Positions 36,281 through 45,400 of a stretch of DNA of 64,000 bases are shown in pieces. A model generated the notes under the pieces. It made no database searches, was not told the DNA's origin, and saw only the letters and a list, made by a program, of their open reading frames with translations. Position 1 is the first letter of the stretch; each line of letters starts with the position of its first letter. The position numbers and the translations under genes were made by a program. Origin of the DNA: Pseudomonas sp. Q1-7 (lineage in GTDB: Bacteria > Pseudomonadota > Gammaproteobacteria > Pseudomonadales > Pseudomonadaceae); the NCBI RefSeq assembly GCF_028010285.1, contig NZ_CP116304.1, positions 385,501 to 449,500 on the forward strand. Direction: 5' to 3'.

Positions 36281-36498
36281 GCACCGACAACCTGATCAAG
36301 ATGGCCAACCAGATTGCCCAGTTTTTCGCCAGCGAGCCGGACCGGGAGCAAGCCGTGAAAGGCGTGCAGCAGCATCTGCAGAGCTTCTGGACCCCGGCCA
36401 TGCGCATCGAACTGATGGCCTGGCAGGTGGAACACCACGGTGAGAGCCTGCACCCCCTGGTGCAGGCCGCCCTGGCGGAGCAGGGCAGGGCGGTGTAG
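36277..36498 (+). CDS. fdsD: Formate dehydrogenase delta subunit
   Basis: 73 residues, MSTDNLIKMANQIAQFFASEP, the standard small FdsD subunit, overlapping fdsA by 4 bp (ATGA). FdsD helps assembly or stability of soluble formate dehydrogenases. The sulfurtransferase FdhD/FdsC that activates the enzyme in other bacteria is not in this operon. Confidence 0.93.
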   Translation: MSTDNLIKMANQIAQFFASEPDREQAVKGVQQHLQSFWTPAMRIELMAWQVEHHGESLHPLVQAALAEQGRAV

Positions 36499-36522
36499 TC
36501 GACTGAGGGGGCTCTTCTTCCT

Positions 36523-36619
36523 TGTGGGGGCGAATTCATTCGCTGTGGGCAGCGCAGCTGCCCCCCTGCAAGGTCAATGGCAGGCCTGCGTCCAGCATGG
36601 CGAATGAATTCGCCCCCCA
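36523..36619. repeat. Paired inverted REPs (BIME) between fdsD and cdhR
   Basis: Left REP TGTGGGGGCGAATTCATTCG starts at 36523; right REP GCGAATGAATTCGCCCCCCA is 36600-36619, ending next to the cdhR stop. The spacer carries GGGCAGCGCAGCTGCCC. Confidence 0.88.
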
Positions 36620-37588
36620 TCACCCCATCCGCTGTACCACCTCCTGATCCGGATGCTCGTGCCGGTCCTGGCTGGGGCGGGTGGCGAAGCGCGCACGGTA
36701 GGCGCGGGAGAAGTAGGAGGAGGACTCGAAGCCACAGGCCAGTGCTACTTCCAGCACGCTCATGTCGGTCTGGCGCAGCAGTTGGCGGGCCTTGTCCAGG
36801 CGCAGGCCGAGGTAGAAGTTCGACGGTGTTTCCTTCAGGTGCAGGCGGAACAGCCGTTCCAGCTGGCGCGGGGTGACGTTCACGCGCTCGGCCAGTTCCC
36901 GCGAGTTCAGGGGTGTCTCGCTGTGCCGCTGCATCTCGCCGATCACGTGCACCAGCTTCTTGTTGTGCACATTGAAGCGGCTGGCGATCTGCATGCGCTG
37001 GTGATCCTGCTGGGTGCGGATGCGGCCGAGCACGAACTGTTCGGACACTTGCAGCGCCAGGGCTTCGCCGTGGGCGCGGGCGATCAGGGTGAGCATCAGG
37101 TCGAGGCTGGCGGTGCCGCCGGCACTGGTGATGCGCCGCCCATCGATCTCGAAGAGTTCCTGGGTGACGGCGAGCGTCGGGTAGCGTTCCTGGAAGGCTT
37201 CGATGGCTTCCCAGTGCAGGGTGAGGCGCTGCCGGGAGAACAGCTCGGCCTCGGCCAGCACGAAGCTGCCGGTGTCGATGCCGCCCAGCAACAGGCCATC
37301 GCGCTCGGCACGGTGGAGCCAGTGGGCCAGGCGCGGGCCGAAGCTGGCCAGTGGTTCGAAACCGGCCACCAGGAACAGCGCATCGCCCTCGGCCGGCGTC
37401 TCCAGCCCCTCATCCACGTTCAACGACATGCCGTTGCTGCCCGCCACCGGGCCGCCATCCAGGCTGAGCAGGCGCCAGCGGTAGAGTTCGCCGCGAAAAC
37501 GATTGGCCACGCGCAGCGGCTCGATGGCCGACATCAGGCCCATCATGGAAAAGCCCGGCAACAGGAGAAAGCTGAAGGTCTGGGACAT
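36620..37588 (-). CDS. cdhR: Carnitine-responsive AraC-family activator CdhR
   Basis: 322 residues from MSQTFSFLLLPGFSMMG; an upstream start at 37627 is possible but adds a non-homologous stretch. Same architecture as GbdR: DJ-1/glutaminase-like sensor (GLMSAIEPLRVANRF, LLLGGIDTGSFVLAEAEL) and C-terminal AraC HTH (NSRELAERVNVTPRQLERLFRLH, SVLEVALACGFESSSYFSRAYRARF). It is divergent from caiX-cdhCAB with a 21-bp direct repeat between them. In P. aeruginosa CdhR activates carnitine catabolism genes in response to carnitine. Confidence 0.94.
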   Translation of the reverse strand: MSQTFSFLLLPGFSMMGLMSAIEPLRVANRFRGELYRWRLLSLDGGPVAGSNGMSLNVDEGLETPAEGDALFLVAGFEPLASFGPRLAHWLHRAERDGLLLGGIDTGSFVLAEAELFSRQRLTLHWEAIEAFQERYPTLAVTQELFEIDGRRITSAGGTASLDLMLTLIARAHGEALALQVSEQFVLGRIRTQQDHQRMQIASRFNVHNKKLVHVIGEMQRHSETPLNSRELAERVNVTPRQLERLFRLHLKETPSNFYLGLRLDKARQLLRQTDMSVLEVALACGFESSSYFSRAYRARFATRPSQDRHEHPDQEVVQRMG

Positions 37589-37648
37589 GGACGCTTTCCG
37601 CGAAAGGGATAAGGCACTAAAAGACACTGTGTTGATGAGTGCAAGAAA

Positions 37649-37690
37649 GGTGGTCGTTCCTGTTCAACAGGTGGTCGCTTTAGTTCGAAT
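37649..37690 (+). promoter_or_regulatory. Tandem 21-bp direct repeat, candidate CdhR operator
   Basis: Two abutting 21-bp units at 37649-37669 and 37670-37690 both begin AGGTGGTCG and share GTTC at the same place. The pattern suits an AraC-type dimer bound on one helix face, about 120 bp before caiX and 60 bp before cdhR. Confidence 0.7.
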
Positions 37691-37810
37691 CGACACGGGT
37701 CGGGCTGCGTAATTTGTGTCCATCGGGCCACCGTGGTGCCCGACAACGGAAGGGGCCGCCCCCGGCCCCTGAACAACAAATACAACCGTTTGGCCGCAAG
37801 GGGAGCATCG

Positions 37811-38749
37811 ATGAAACGTCTTACCGCATTCGCAGGTTGCTGTCTGTTCGCCCTGTCCAGCACCGCCGCACTCGCCGCCGAAGACGCCAGTTGCCAGAAG
37901 ATCCGCGTGGGCGTGGTCGGCTGGACCGACGTTGTCGCCACCACCGCTGTCGCCAACGAACTGCTCGGCAGCCTGGGTTACCAGACCACCCAGACCCAGG
38001 CTTCGCAGCAGATCATCTTCGCCGGCATCCAGAAGAATCAGATCGACGTCTTCCTCGGCTACTGGAAGCCGATCATGGATGACAACATCAAGCCGTTCCT
38101 GGCGTCCAAATCGGTCAAGGTCGCCGCCGAGCCGTCGCTGAACGACGCCATCGCCGTGCTCGCCGTTCCCACCTACACCGCCGAACAGGGTCTGCGCACC
38201 TTCGCCGATATCGCGAAGTTCAAGGACCAACTGGATGGCAAGATCTACGGCATCGAGTCTGGCTCCGGCGCCAACACGGCGATCCAGAAGATGATCGACA
38301 CCAACCAGTTCGGGCTGGGCGGTTTCAAGCTGATCGAGTCCAGCGAGGCGGCCATGCTCACCGCTGTCAAGCGCGCGGTGAAGAACAACAAGCCGGTGGT
38401 GTTCTTCGGCTGGAAGCCGCACCCGATGAATATCCAGATGCCCATCACCTACCTGACCGGCAGTGAAGATGTGTTCGGCCCCAACGACGGCGCCGCTACC
38501 GTTTCCACCGTCACCGCCCCCGACTTCGCCCAGCGTTGCCCCAACGCCGATCGCCTGCTGGCCAACCTGCGCTTCACCAGCGACCAGGAAGCCCAGCTGA
38601 TGCAGCCGATCATGGACCGCGAAGACCCGGCCAAGGTCGCCCGCGAATGGCTCAAGGCCAATCCGGAAGTGGTCAAGGGCTGGCTCGCCGGGGTGACCAC
38701 CTTCGACGGCAGAAACGGCGTCGACAGCGCCCTCGCATCGCTCAAGTAA
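37811..38749 (+). CDS. caiX: Carnitine-binding protein CaiX
   Basis: 312 residues from [22 protein letters not shown], a signal peptide, followed by the quaternary-amine binding fold ([70 protein letters not shown]). Compared with CbcX the IEPGNDGN stretch is IESGSGAN, consistent with a different ligand. It leads the carnitine operon, and by analogy with P. aeruginosa it uses the CbcWV core transporter for uptake. A GGGGCC hairpin is visible in its leader (37753-37769). Confidence 0.94.
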   Translation: MKRLTAFAGCCLFALSSTAALAAEDASCQKIRVGVVGWTDVVATTAVANELLGSLGYQTTQTQASQQIIFAGIQKNQIDVFLGYWKPIMDDNIKPFLASKSVKVAAEPSLNDAIAVLAVPTYTAEQGLRTFADIAKFKDQLDGKIYGIESGSGANTAIQKMIDTNQFGLGGFKLIESSEAAMLTAVKRAVKNNKPVVFFGWKPHPMNIQMPITYLTGSEDVFGPNDGAATVSTVTAPDFAQRCPNADRLLANLRFTSDQEAQLMQPIMDREDPAKVAREWLKANPEVVKGWLAGVTTFDGRNGVDSALASLK

Positions 38750-38822
38750 CGCACCGCAACGCCCAGTGCGCGGGTACGCCCGCGCACGGCCTCCGATCGC
38801 CTCGCAGAAGGATGAAACAACC

Positions 38823-39707
38823 GTGAACCATGAAGTCATAGTCACCTGTGCCGTCACCGGCGCCGGCGATACCGTCGGCAAGCACCCGGCCATTCCTGTC
38901 ACCCCGAAGGAAATCGCCGCCGCCGCCATCGAGGCCGCCAAGGCCGGCGCTACCGTCGCCCACTGCCACGTGCGCGATCCGAAGACCGGCAAGCCCAGCC
39001 GTGACGTGGCGCTGTACCGCGAGGTGGTCGAGCGTATCCGTGAAAGCGACACCGACATCATCATCAACCTCACTGCCGGCATGGGCGGTGACCTGGAGAT
39101 CGGCAAGGGCGAGCAGCCCCTGGAGTTCGGCACCGGTACCGACCTGGTCGGCCCGCTGGAGCGCCTGGCCCATGTCGAGGAGCTGCTGCCGGAAATCTGC
39201 ACCCTGGACTGCGGCACCCTGAACTTCGGCGATGGCGACTTCATCTACGTGTCCACCCCGGCCCAGCTGCGTGCGGGGGCCAAGCGCATCACCGAGCTCG
39301 GCGTGAAGGCCGAGCTGGAAATCTTCGACACCGGTCACCTCTGGTTCGCCAAGCAGATGCTCAAGGAAGGCCTGCTGGAAGACCCGCTGATCCAGATCTG
39401 CCTGGGCATCCCGTGGGGCGCACCGGCCGACACCACCACGATGAAGGCCATGGCCGACAACCTGCCGGCCGGCATTACCTGGGCCGGCTTCGGCATCGGC
39501 CGCATGCAGATGCCGATGGTGGCTCAGGCCATGCTGCTGGGCGGCAACGTGCGGGTGGGGCTGGAGGACAACATCTGGCTGGATCGCGGCGTACATGCCA
39601 GCAACGGTCAGTTGGTGGAGCGCGCCATCGAGATCATCGAGCGTCTCGGCGGCCGCGCCCTGACGCCGGCCGAGGGCCGCGAAAAGATGAAGCTCAAGCG
39701 CCGCTGA
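38823..39707 (+). CDS. cdhC: 3-dehydrocarnitine cleavage enzyme (BKACE family) CdhC
   Basis: 294 residues from a GTG ([16 protein letters not shown]); AAGGA lies about 10 nt upstream. It is a beta-keto acid cleavage enzyme (formerly DUF849) with the zinc-ligand motif AHCHVRDP, plus LTAGMGGD and [12 protein letters not shown]. The family condenses a beta-keto acid with acetyl-CoA; here dehydrocarnitine should give betainyl-CoA and acetoacetate. Second gene after caiX, 73 bp apart. Naming follows the P. aeruginosa caiX-cdhC-cdhA-cdhB order. Confidence 0.93.
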   Translation: MNHEVIVTCAVTGAGDTVGKHPAIPVTPKEIAAAAIEAAKAGATVAHCHVRDPKTGKPSRDVALYREVVERIRESDTDIIINLTAGMGGDLEIGKGEQPLEFGTGTDLVGPLERLAHVEELLPEICTLDCGTLNFGDGDFIYVSTPAQLRAGAKRITELGVKAELEIFDTGHLWFAKQMLKEGLLEDPLIQICLGIPWGAPADTTTMKAMADNLPAGITWAGFGIGRMQMPMVAQAMLLGGNVRVGLEDNIWLDRGVHASNGQLVERAIEIIERLGGRALTPAEGREKMKLKRR

Positions 39708-39713
39708 CTGTCT

Positions 39714-39812
39714 CCCCTCTCCCTCCGGGAGAGGGGGCGGGGATGAGGGGCAGCAGTTCGCACCCGACCGCCCCATAGCGCACCCACTGCCATTTCCCGG
39801 ATTGCATCCGGG
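39714..39812. repeat. Two repeat types in the cdhC-cdhA junction
   Basis: A CCCCTCTCCC/GGGAGAGGGG stem (39714-39723, 39727-39736), followed by GCGGGGATGAGGGG. Then CCCGGAT-TGC-ATCCGGG (39796-39812), a hairpin common in pseudomonad intergenic DNA. Together they occupy nearly the whole 125-bp gap. Confidence 0.85.
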
Positions 39813-39832
39813 CTACAAGATCAGGAGCCACC

Positions 39833-40798
39833 ATGTCCTTCGTCACCCGGATCAAGACCTTCGCCGCCCTCGGTAGCGGCGTCATCGGCAGCGGCTGGAT
39901 CGCCCGCGCCCTGGCCCATGGCCTCGATGTCGTCGCCTGGGACCCGGCACCCGGCGCCGAGGCCGCCCTGCGGGCGCGCATCGCCAACGCCTGGCCGGCC
40001 CTGCAGAAGCAGGGGCTGGCGCCCGGCGCGTCCCAGGACCGCCTGCGCTTCGTCGAGACCATCGAAGAATGTGTGCGCGATGCCGACTTCATCCAAGAGA
40101 GCGCGCCGGAACGGCTCGACCTCAAGCTCGACCTGCACGCGAAAATCAGCGCGGCGGCGCGGCCCGATGTGATCATCGGTTCCAGCACCTCCGGCCTGCT
40201 GCCCAGCGAGTTCTACGCCGACTCCCGCCATCCCGAACGCTGCGTGGTGGGCCACCCGTTCAACCCGGTCTATCTGCTGCCGTTGGTGGAGGTGGTCGGG
40301 GGTGAGCGGACTGCGCCCGAGGCCGTGCAGGCGGCTATCGAGATCTATACCGCGCTGGGTATGCGCCCGCTGCATGTGCGCAAGGAAGTGCCGGGCTTCA
40401 TCGCCGATCGTCTGCTGGAAGCGCTGTGGCGCGAGGCGCTGCACCTGGTCAACGACGGCGTGGCCAGCACCGGCGAGATCGACGACGCCATCCGCTTCGG
40501 TGCCGGGCTGCGCTGGTCCTTCATGGGCACCTTCCTCACCTATACCCTGGCGGGCGGCAATGCCGGCATGCGCCACTTCATGGCCCAGTTCGGTCCGGCC
40601 CTGCAATTGCCCTGGACCTACCTGCCGGCGCCGGAACTCACCGAAACCCTGATCGACCGGGTGGTGGAGGGGACGTCCGAGCAACAGGGCTCGCGCAGCA
40701 TCGCCGAGCTGGAACGCTATCGTGACGACTGTCTGCTGGCGGTGCTCGGTGCCATCAAGGACACCAAGGCAGCGCACGGCTTCGCTTTCGCCGATTGA
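39833..40798 (+). CDS. cdhA: L-carnitine 3-dehydrogenase
   Basis: 321 residues, AGGAG 5 nt before the ATG. A 3-hydroxyacyl-CoA dehydrogenase-like enzyme: Rossmann motif [18 protein letters not shown] (11-28), [18 protein letters not shown] with the catalytic His, and the C-terminal helical dimer domain. It oxidises L-carnitine with NAD+ to 3-dehydrocarnitine, which CdhC then cleaves. Confidence 0.95.
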   Translation: MSFVTRIKTFAALGSGVIGSGWIARALAHGLDVVAWDPAPGAEAALRARIANAWPALQKQGLAPGASQDRLRFVETIEECVRDADFIQESAPERLDLKLDLHAKISAAARPDVIIGSSTSGLLPSEFYADSRHPERCVVGHPFNPVYLLPLVEVVGGERTAPEAVQAAIEIYTALGMRPLHVRKEVPGFIADRLLEALWREALHLVNDGVASTGEIDDAIRFGAGLRWSFMGTFLTYTLAGGNAGMRHFMAQFGPALQLPWTYLPAPELTETLIDRVVEGTSEQQGSRSIAELERYRDDCLLAVLGAIKDTKAAHGFAFAD

Positions 40799-40804
40799 CC
40801 GTCA

Positions 40805-40825
40805 GCCGGGCCTCACAGGCCCGGC
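40805..40825. other. Hairpin between cdhA and cdhB
   Basis: GCCGGGCCT-CAC-AGGCCCGGC, a perfect 9-bp stem with a 3-nt loop and no T-run, directly after the cdhA stop codon and 33 bp before the cdhB start. It could stabilise upstream mRNA or lower cdhB expression. Confidence 0.7.
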
Positions 40826-40857
40826 GCCAGGCCCGAACCCAGCACCGGAGCGCATGT

Positions 40858-41337
40858 ATGCCCACCGCCCTGACCACGTACCGTACCGCCATCCTGCCCG
40901 ATTGGGTGGATTACAACGGCCACCTGCGGGACGCCTTCTACCTGCTGATTTTCAGTTACGCCACCGATGCGCTGATGGACGGGATAGGCCTCGACGAACA
41001 GGGGCGCGCCGCGACCGGCCACACGCTGTTCACCCTGGAATGCCACCTCAACTACCTGGCGGAAGTTAAGTTGGGCGCCGACGTGGAGGTGCGTACCCAA
41101 CTGCTCGCCCATGACGCCAAGCGGCTGCATATCCACCACGGGTTGTACCGGTGCGGCGAGGAAGAGCTGCTGGCGGCCAGCGAACAGATGCTGATGAACG
41201 TGGAGGCCGAATCGTCGCGCTCGGCGGTCTTTGCCGCTGCCGTGGCGGGCAGGGTCGAGGCCCTGGCGGCGGCTCATTGCGAGCTGCCGAGGCCTCGGCA
41301 TGTGGGCTGTGTGATAGGTCTTCCGCCGCCTCGCTGA
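40858..41337 (+). CDS. cdhB: Betainyl-CoA thioesterase
   Basis: 159 residues from MPTALTTYRTAILPDWVDYNGH; GGAG lies 7 nt upstream, and the longer frame to 40795 is not family-like. Hotdog-fold 4-hydroxybenzoyl-CoA-type thioesterase with the DYNGHLRDAFYLLIF active-site Asp region. It is expected to hydrolyse betainyl-CoA to glycine betaine, joining carnitine catabolism to the GbcAB pathway. It is the last gene here: the hocS hydrolase that follows in P. aeruginosa is absent. Its stop codon lies in a hairpin (41324-41344). Confidence 0.9.
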   Translation: MPTALTTYRTAILPDWVDYNGHLRDAFYLLIFSYATDALMDGIGLDEQGRAATGHTLFTLECHLNYLAEVKLGADVEVRTQLLAHDAKRLHIHHGLYRCGEEELLAASEQMLMNVEAESSRSAVFAAAVAGRVEALAAAHCELPRPRHVGCVIGLPPPR

Positions 41338-41344
41338 GGCGGCG
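41324..41344. other. Hairpin over the cdhB stop codon
   Basis: CGCCGCCTC-GCT-GAGGCGGCG, a perfect 9-bp stem. The cdhB TGA (41335-41337) begins in the loop. There is no T-run, so it is a weak terminator at best, but it is the only structure separating cdhB from the convergent regulator gene. Confidence 0.7.
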
Positions 41345-41367
41345 TCGGCCGGGGGATGCGTCGTGGC

Positions 41368-42000
41368 TCAGGTCGAGGGCATCACGTAGCGGCGGGCAAA
41401 GTCGATCAGATCGACCTGGTTGCGGGTTTTCAGCTTGTCCATCAAGCGGGATTTGTAGGTGCTCACCGTCTTGTGGCTGATGAACAACTGCTTGGCGATT
41501 TCCTGGTTGTTCTTGCCATTGGCCAGGTTCTGCAAAACCGCCAGCTCGCGGTCGGAGAGGGTATCCAGCAGATGGCTGTCGCTGGAACCGCCCGACTGGG
41601 TGTTGGCAGGCAGGTGCACGGTGCTGGGGAACAGGCTGTAGCCGGAAAGTACCGAACGCACCGCGGAGATCAGGCTGACCGCCTGTTCCTGCTTGGACAG
41701 GTAGCCGGTGGCGCCAGCCTGAAGGCAGCGGTTGGCATAGAGCGACGCCGGCAGCGACGTCAGCACCAGTACCTTGAGGTTGGCGTCCATTCCGCTCAGT
41801 CGTCCCAGGACTTCCAGGCCATCGAGCTTGGGAATGGCGATGTCCAGAATCACCAGGTCCGGGCGCAGCGAGCGGGCCAGGCTCAGGCCCTCGACGCCGC
41901 TTTCCGTCTCACCGACGACGTCATAGTCTTCCCGCTCCAGCAGGACGCGGGTGGCGAACCGAATCATCGGCTGGTTATCGATCAGCAATACTTTGTTCAT
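41368..42000 (-). CDS. NarL/BvgA-type response regulator, first copy
   Basis: 210 residues. Receiver domain MNKVLLIDNQPMIRFATRVLLE with phospho-acceptor Asp in PDLVILDIAIPKLDG and the conserved Lys in GYLSKQE; LuxR-type HTH LSDRELAVLQNLANGKNNQEIAKQLFISHKTVSTYKSRL. AGGAG lies 9 nt before the ATG. It resembles RocA/BvgA-type regulators and the copy at 47444 (same length and plan). It is divergent from the hybrid kinase gene at 42404, with which it probably forms a two-component pair. Confidence 0.9.
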   Translation of the reverse strand: MNKVLLIDNQPMIRFATRVLLEREDYDVVGETESGVEGLSLARSLRPDLVILDIAIPKLDGLEVLGRLSGMDANLKVLVLTSLPASLYANRCLQAGATGYLSKQEQAVSLISAVRSVLSGYSLFPSTVHLPANTQSGGSSDSHLLDTLSDRELAVLQNLANGKNNQEIAKQLFISHKTVSTYKSRLMDKLKTRNQVDLIDFARRYVMPST

Positions 42001-42403
42001 CCGTAACTTCTCCTTTATCGGCCACCCTTCGTGTGCCCAGGGTTTCTGTTTCCTGGGAACTTCCGTTGGGCGTCGTGAGTTGAGTGCTGACAGCCGGAGA
42101 CGCGTTTTCGAGAAAACCTGTGCGCCTGTCTAATCGGACAAGTTGGTTTCCGTGGGGTTTTTCGTCAGAATCTGGCACGTTCCAAGTTGGAAAAGTTCAG
42201 ACGCTCGACTTGAAACTTCCATGTACTGTCGGAAAAAGTGCGTTGGCCAGCAGGTAATGCACTTCGGCAATCAGCATGTATGTAGGGCTGGAAGTATATT
42301 TCCGAGCCTGGTGCCCAGGCGGTTTATGGGAAGTTTCCTACAGGACATGTAGGCGAAGGAGTTGCCGCCGATTTGCGGCCCATCGTGAGCGGGGCTTCGA
42401 TTG
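42001..42403. promoter_or_regulatory. Divergent control region of the response regulator and hybrid kinase
   Basis: 403 bp, lower GC than the surrounding DNA, no gene. TTTCCTACA with TGTAGG (42335-42353) forms a CCTACA-N5-TGTAGG inverted repeat about 50 bp before the kinase start. TTCCAAGTTGGAA (42180-42192) is a palindrome. The TTCCTAC heptads resemble BvgA-type half sites. Confidence 0.5.
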
Positions 42404-45400
42404 ATGTTGTTGACCTTCTTGTCCATGGGGTGGTCCCCATCGCCGCCCGGCCTGCCCTGGCTCGCGGTGCTTGTCCGGGCTTTCTGCTTGTCCTGCCTGC
42501 TGGCGGTCGCGCCGGAACTTTTCGCGGCACCGGAGCCGCCGGCCCGCTTCCTCTCCAGCCCGATGGTGGTCGACCACCGGGACCTGTCAATCGCCGAGGA
42601 AGACTGGCGCTGGCTGCGGGAAAAGCGCGAGCTGGTGATGGGCATCACGGTCCGGGACCTCGAACCGCTCGAGATCAACCAGCACGACGGCGCCTACGAG
42701 GGCATCGTTGCCGACGCCACCATGCTGGTCGGGAAGCTTCTGGGATTGCAGGTGCGCTTGCGCGAGTACCCGGATCGGCAGGCGCTGCTCGACGCATTGC
42801 TCAGGCGCGAAGTGGACATGGTCGTCGGCCCGCAAGCGGAAGGCACGGGAAGGCCCGTTGCCCACAGCCGCCCCATGATCACCGACCGCCTGGCGCTGTT
42901 TCGCCGCTACAAGGACGCCGGTCCCTTCCCGCAGGACCTGGCGGGCGTGAACGTGGCGGTGACGGCAGAACATGCGCCGCTGCTCGCCCGGCTCTATCCG
43001 ACGGCACACCGGCTGGATGCCGCGTCCATCGACGAGGCGATGGCGCTGGTCGCGTTCGGCCAGGCCGAGTTGTTGCTGGGAGACTTCCTCCTGGTGTCCT
43101 ACCGGGCCAATCGCATCTTCAACGGGCTGGTCGAGTTCGAGCGTTTCCCCGAAGGCGCCGATACCAGTCTGGGTTTCATGGTACGGGCGGAAAACCAACG
43201 CTTGCTGCACAGCCTGGACGGTGCCCTGCGCGCCGCCGGCCGGACCTGGATGGATGACATCGTCCGTGGCTGGGTGGGCAGTGGGCTGATGCCGCTCAGT
43301 CGACCGCTGCCGCTGACGCCGGCCGAATCGAACTGGGTGAAGCGCAACCCGGTGGTGCGCCTGATGATCGGCGACGACCTGGCCCCAGGGGCCTATTTCG
43401 ACGACCAGGGCCGGTTCCGTGGCTTCTTCGCCGACCTGCTGGACGTGGTGCGGTTGCAGACCGGCCTGCGCTTCACGGCCGTCAGCGGTCCGAGCAGTGC
43501 CGCCCGACAGATCGAGAGCCTGCTGCAGGGGCGGACGGATCTGGCGATCCTCAGCGCGAGCCGGACGCGCGAGGCGCGCATGCGCTTCACCCGCGCCATC
43601 GCCCGCGTGCCCTTCGCGCTGGTGGGGCGCGTCGATGCCGCACCGCCCTCCGCCACGTCGGAAAAAGTGCGTATCGCCCTGGCCAAGGGAAACGTGGCTG
43701 AAGCCGAGCTGAATGCGGCGTATCCGGGAAGCCAGTTGATCGAGTCGGATTCCACGCCGGACTCCATGAACCTGGTGGCGGCCGGGCGGGCGGACTATGC
43801 GCTGGTCGCCATGCCCATGGCGCGCTACTACCTGGCGAACCTGTTCAGTGACCGGCTGTCGATCGTCGCCATGGCGAATATCAGGCCGGCGACCCTCAAC
43901 TTCGCTGTCGGCCGGGACGATGGCGAACTGCAGTCGATCATCGACAAGGTGCTGGCGAGTCTGCCGCCGGGAGAGCTCAATGCCATGGCCAGCAACTGGC
44001 GCGCCATGCCGGGCAGGAGCCCGCAATCCTGGCGCGACTACGGCACGGTGATCCAGCGGATCGTCCTCGCCGCCGGCGTAGTGCTTCTGTTGGCACTGGC
44101 CTGGGTCCTGCGCCTGCGCCGCGAGGTGCGTCGGCGACAGCTCGCCGAGCGGAAGCTCAACGATGAGCTGCAGTTCGTCGCGACCCTGACCGACAGCATG
44201 CCGCCACCTCTCTACGTACGGGATACCGAGGGACGTCTGCTGTCGTGCAACCGCAGCTACCTGGCCAGTATCGGCCTGCCGCTGGAGGCGGTGCGCGGTC
44301 GCACCGCGCTCGACCTGCCAGCCGACGTATTCGAGGCGGCGCCGGAGTTCCATCGCCTGTATCTGCGGGCCATGGCCGAGGGCGGCATGATTCAGGGCGT
44401 GCATGCGATCCGTCAGGGTGATCGTGAGCTGTGGATCGACCACTGGGTCCAGCCCTTCCAGGATTCCGCCGGCACGCTCAAGGGCGTGATCTGCGGCTGG
44501 CTCGACATCACCGAGCACCGCCGCCTGGTCGCGGAACTGGAGGCGGCGAAGAACCTGGCGGACGAGGCCAGCCGTGCCAAGACCACCTTCCTGGCGACCA
44601 TGAGCCACGAAATCCGCACCCCCATGAACGCGGTGATCGGCATCCTCGAATTGGCACTGAAGCGGGCCGGCGACCGCCCCATCGACCCGTCCAGTATCGA
44701 GGTCGCCTACGGGTCGGCGCGCAGCCTGCTGGCGCTGATCGGCGACATCCTAGACATCGCCCGCATCGAGTCCGGCCGCCTCAGCCTCGCGCCGCACCGG
44801 GCCAACCTGCGTGAACTGGTGGAGTCGGTGGCGCGGGTGTTCGACGGGCTGGCGCGGCAGAAACGGCTGAGCCTGGTGCTCGAGATCGATTCCAGCATCC
44901 AGGGCGATGTGCTGGTGGATGCCCTGCGTTTCAAGCAGATCCTTTCCAACCTGGTCAGCAACGCGATCAAGTTCACCCGCGAGGGCAGCGTCCGCCTGCA
45001 GATCGAGGGCGAGGCGCTGGAGGATGGACTGCTGCGCGTGCACCTGCGCGTCGAGGACACCGGCATCGGCATCTCGGCGGACGACCAGAACCGCCTGTTC
45101 CGGCCCTTTGCCCAGGTGGAGCGGGGCTATCACCAGACCGAAGGCACCGGCCTGGGGTTGGTCATCAGCCGTTCCCTCTGCGAGATGATGGGTGGCCGTC
45201 TGAACCTGTCCAGCGCCCCAGGCGAGGGCACTCAGGTTGACGTGGAACTGCGCCTGCACCGCCTCGATCCGGTCGACGAGCCGGGTCGTGCCGAGCCTGC
45301 CGCTGCATCGCTGCCGCGCCGGCTGCGGGTGCTGGTGGTGGACGATCACCCGGTCAACCGGCAGATCCTTGCCCAGCAACTGGGGTATCTGGGGCACGAG

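Noticed and set aside
40805-40825. Terminator between cdhA and cdhB
   Set aside because: Perfect stem but no T-run on either strand, and cdhB follows with a good ribosome-binding site, so it is listed only as a hairpin.
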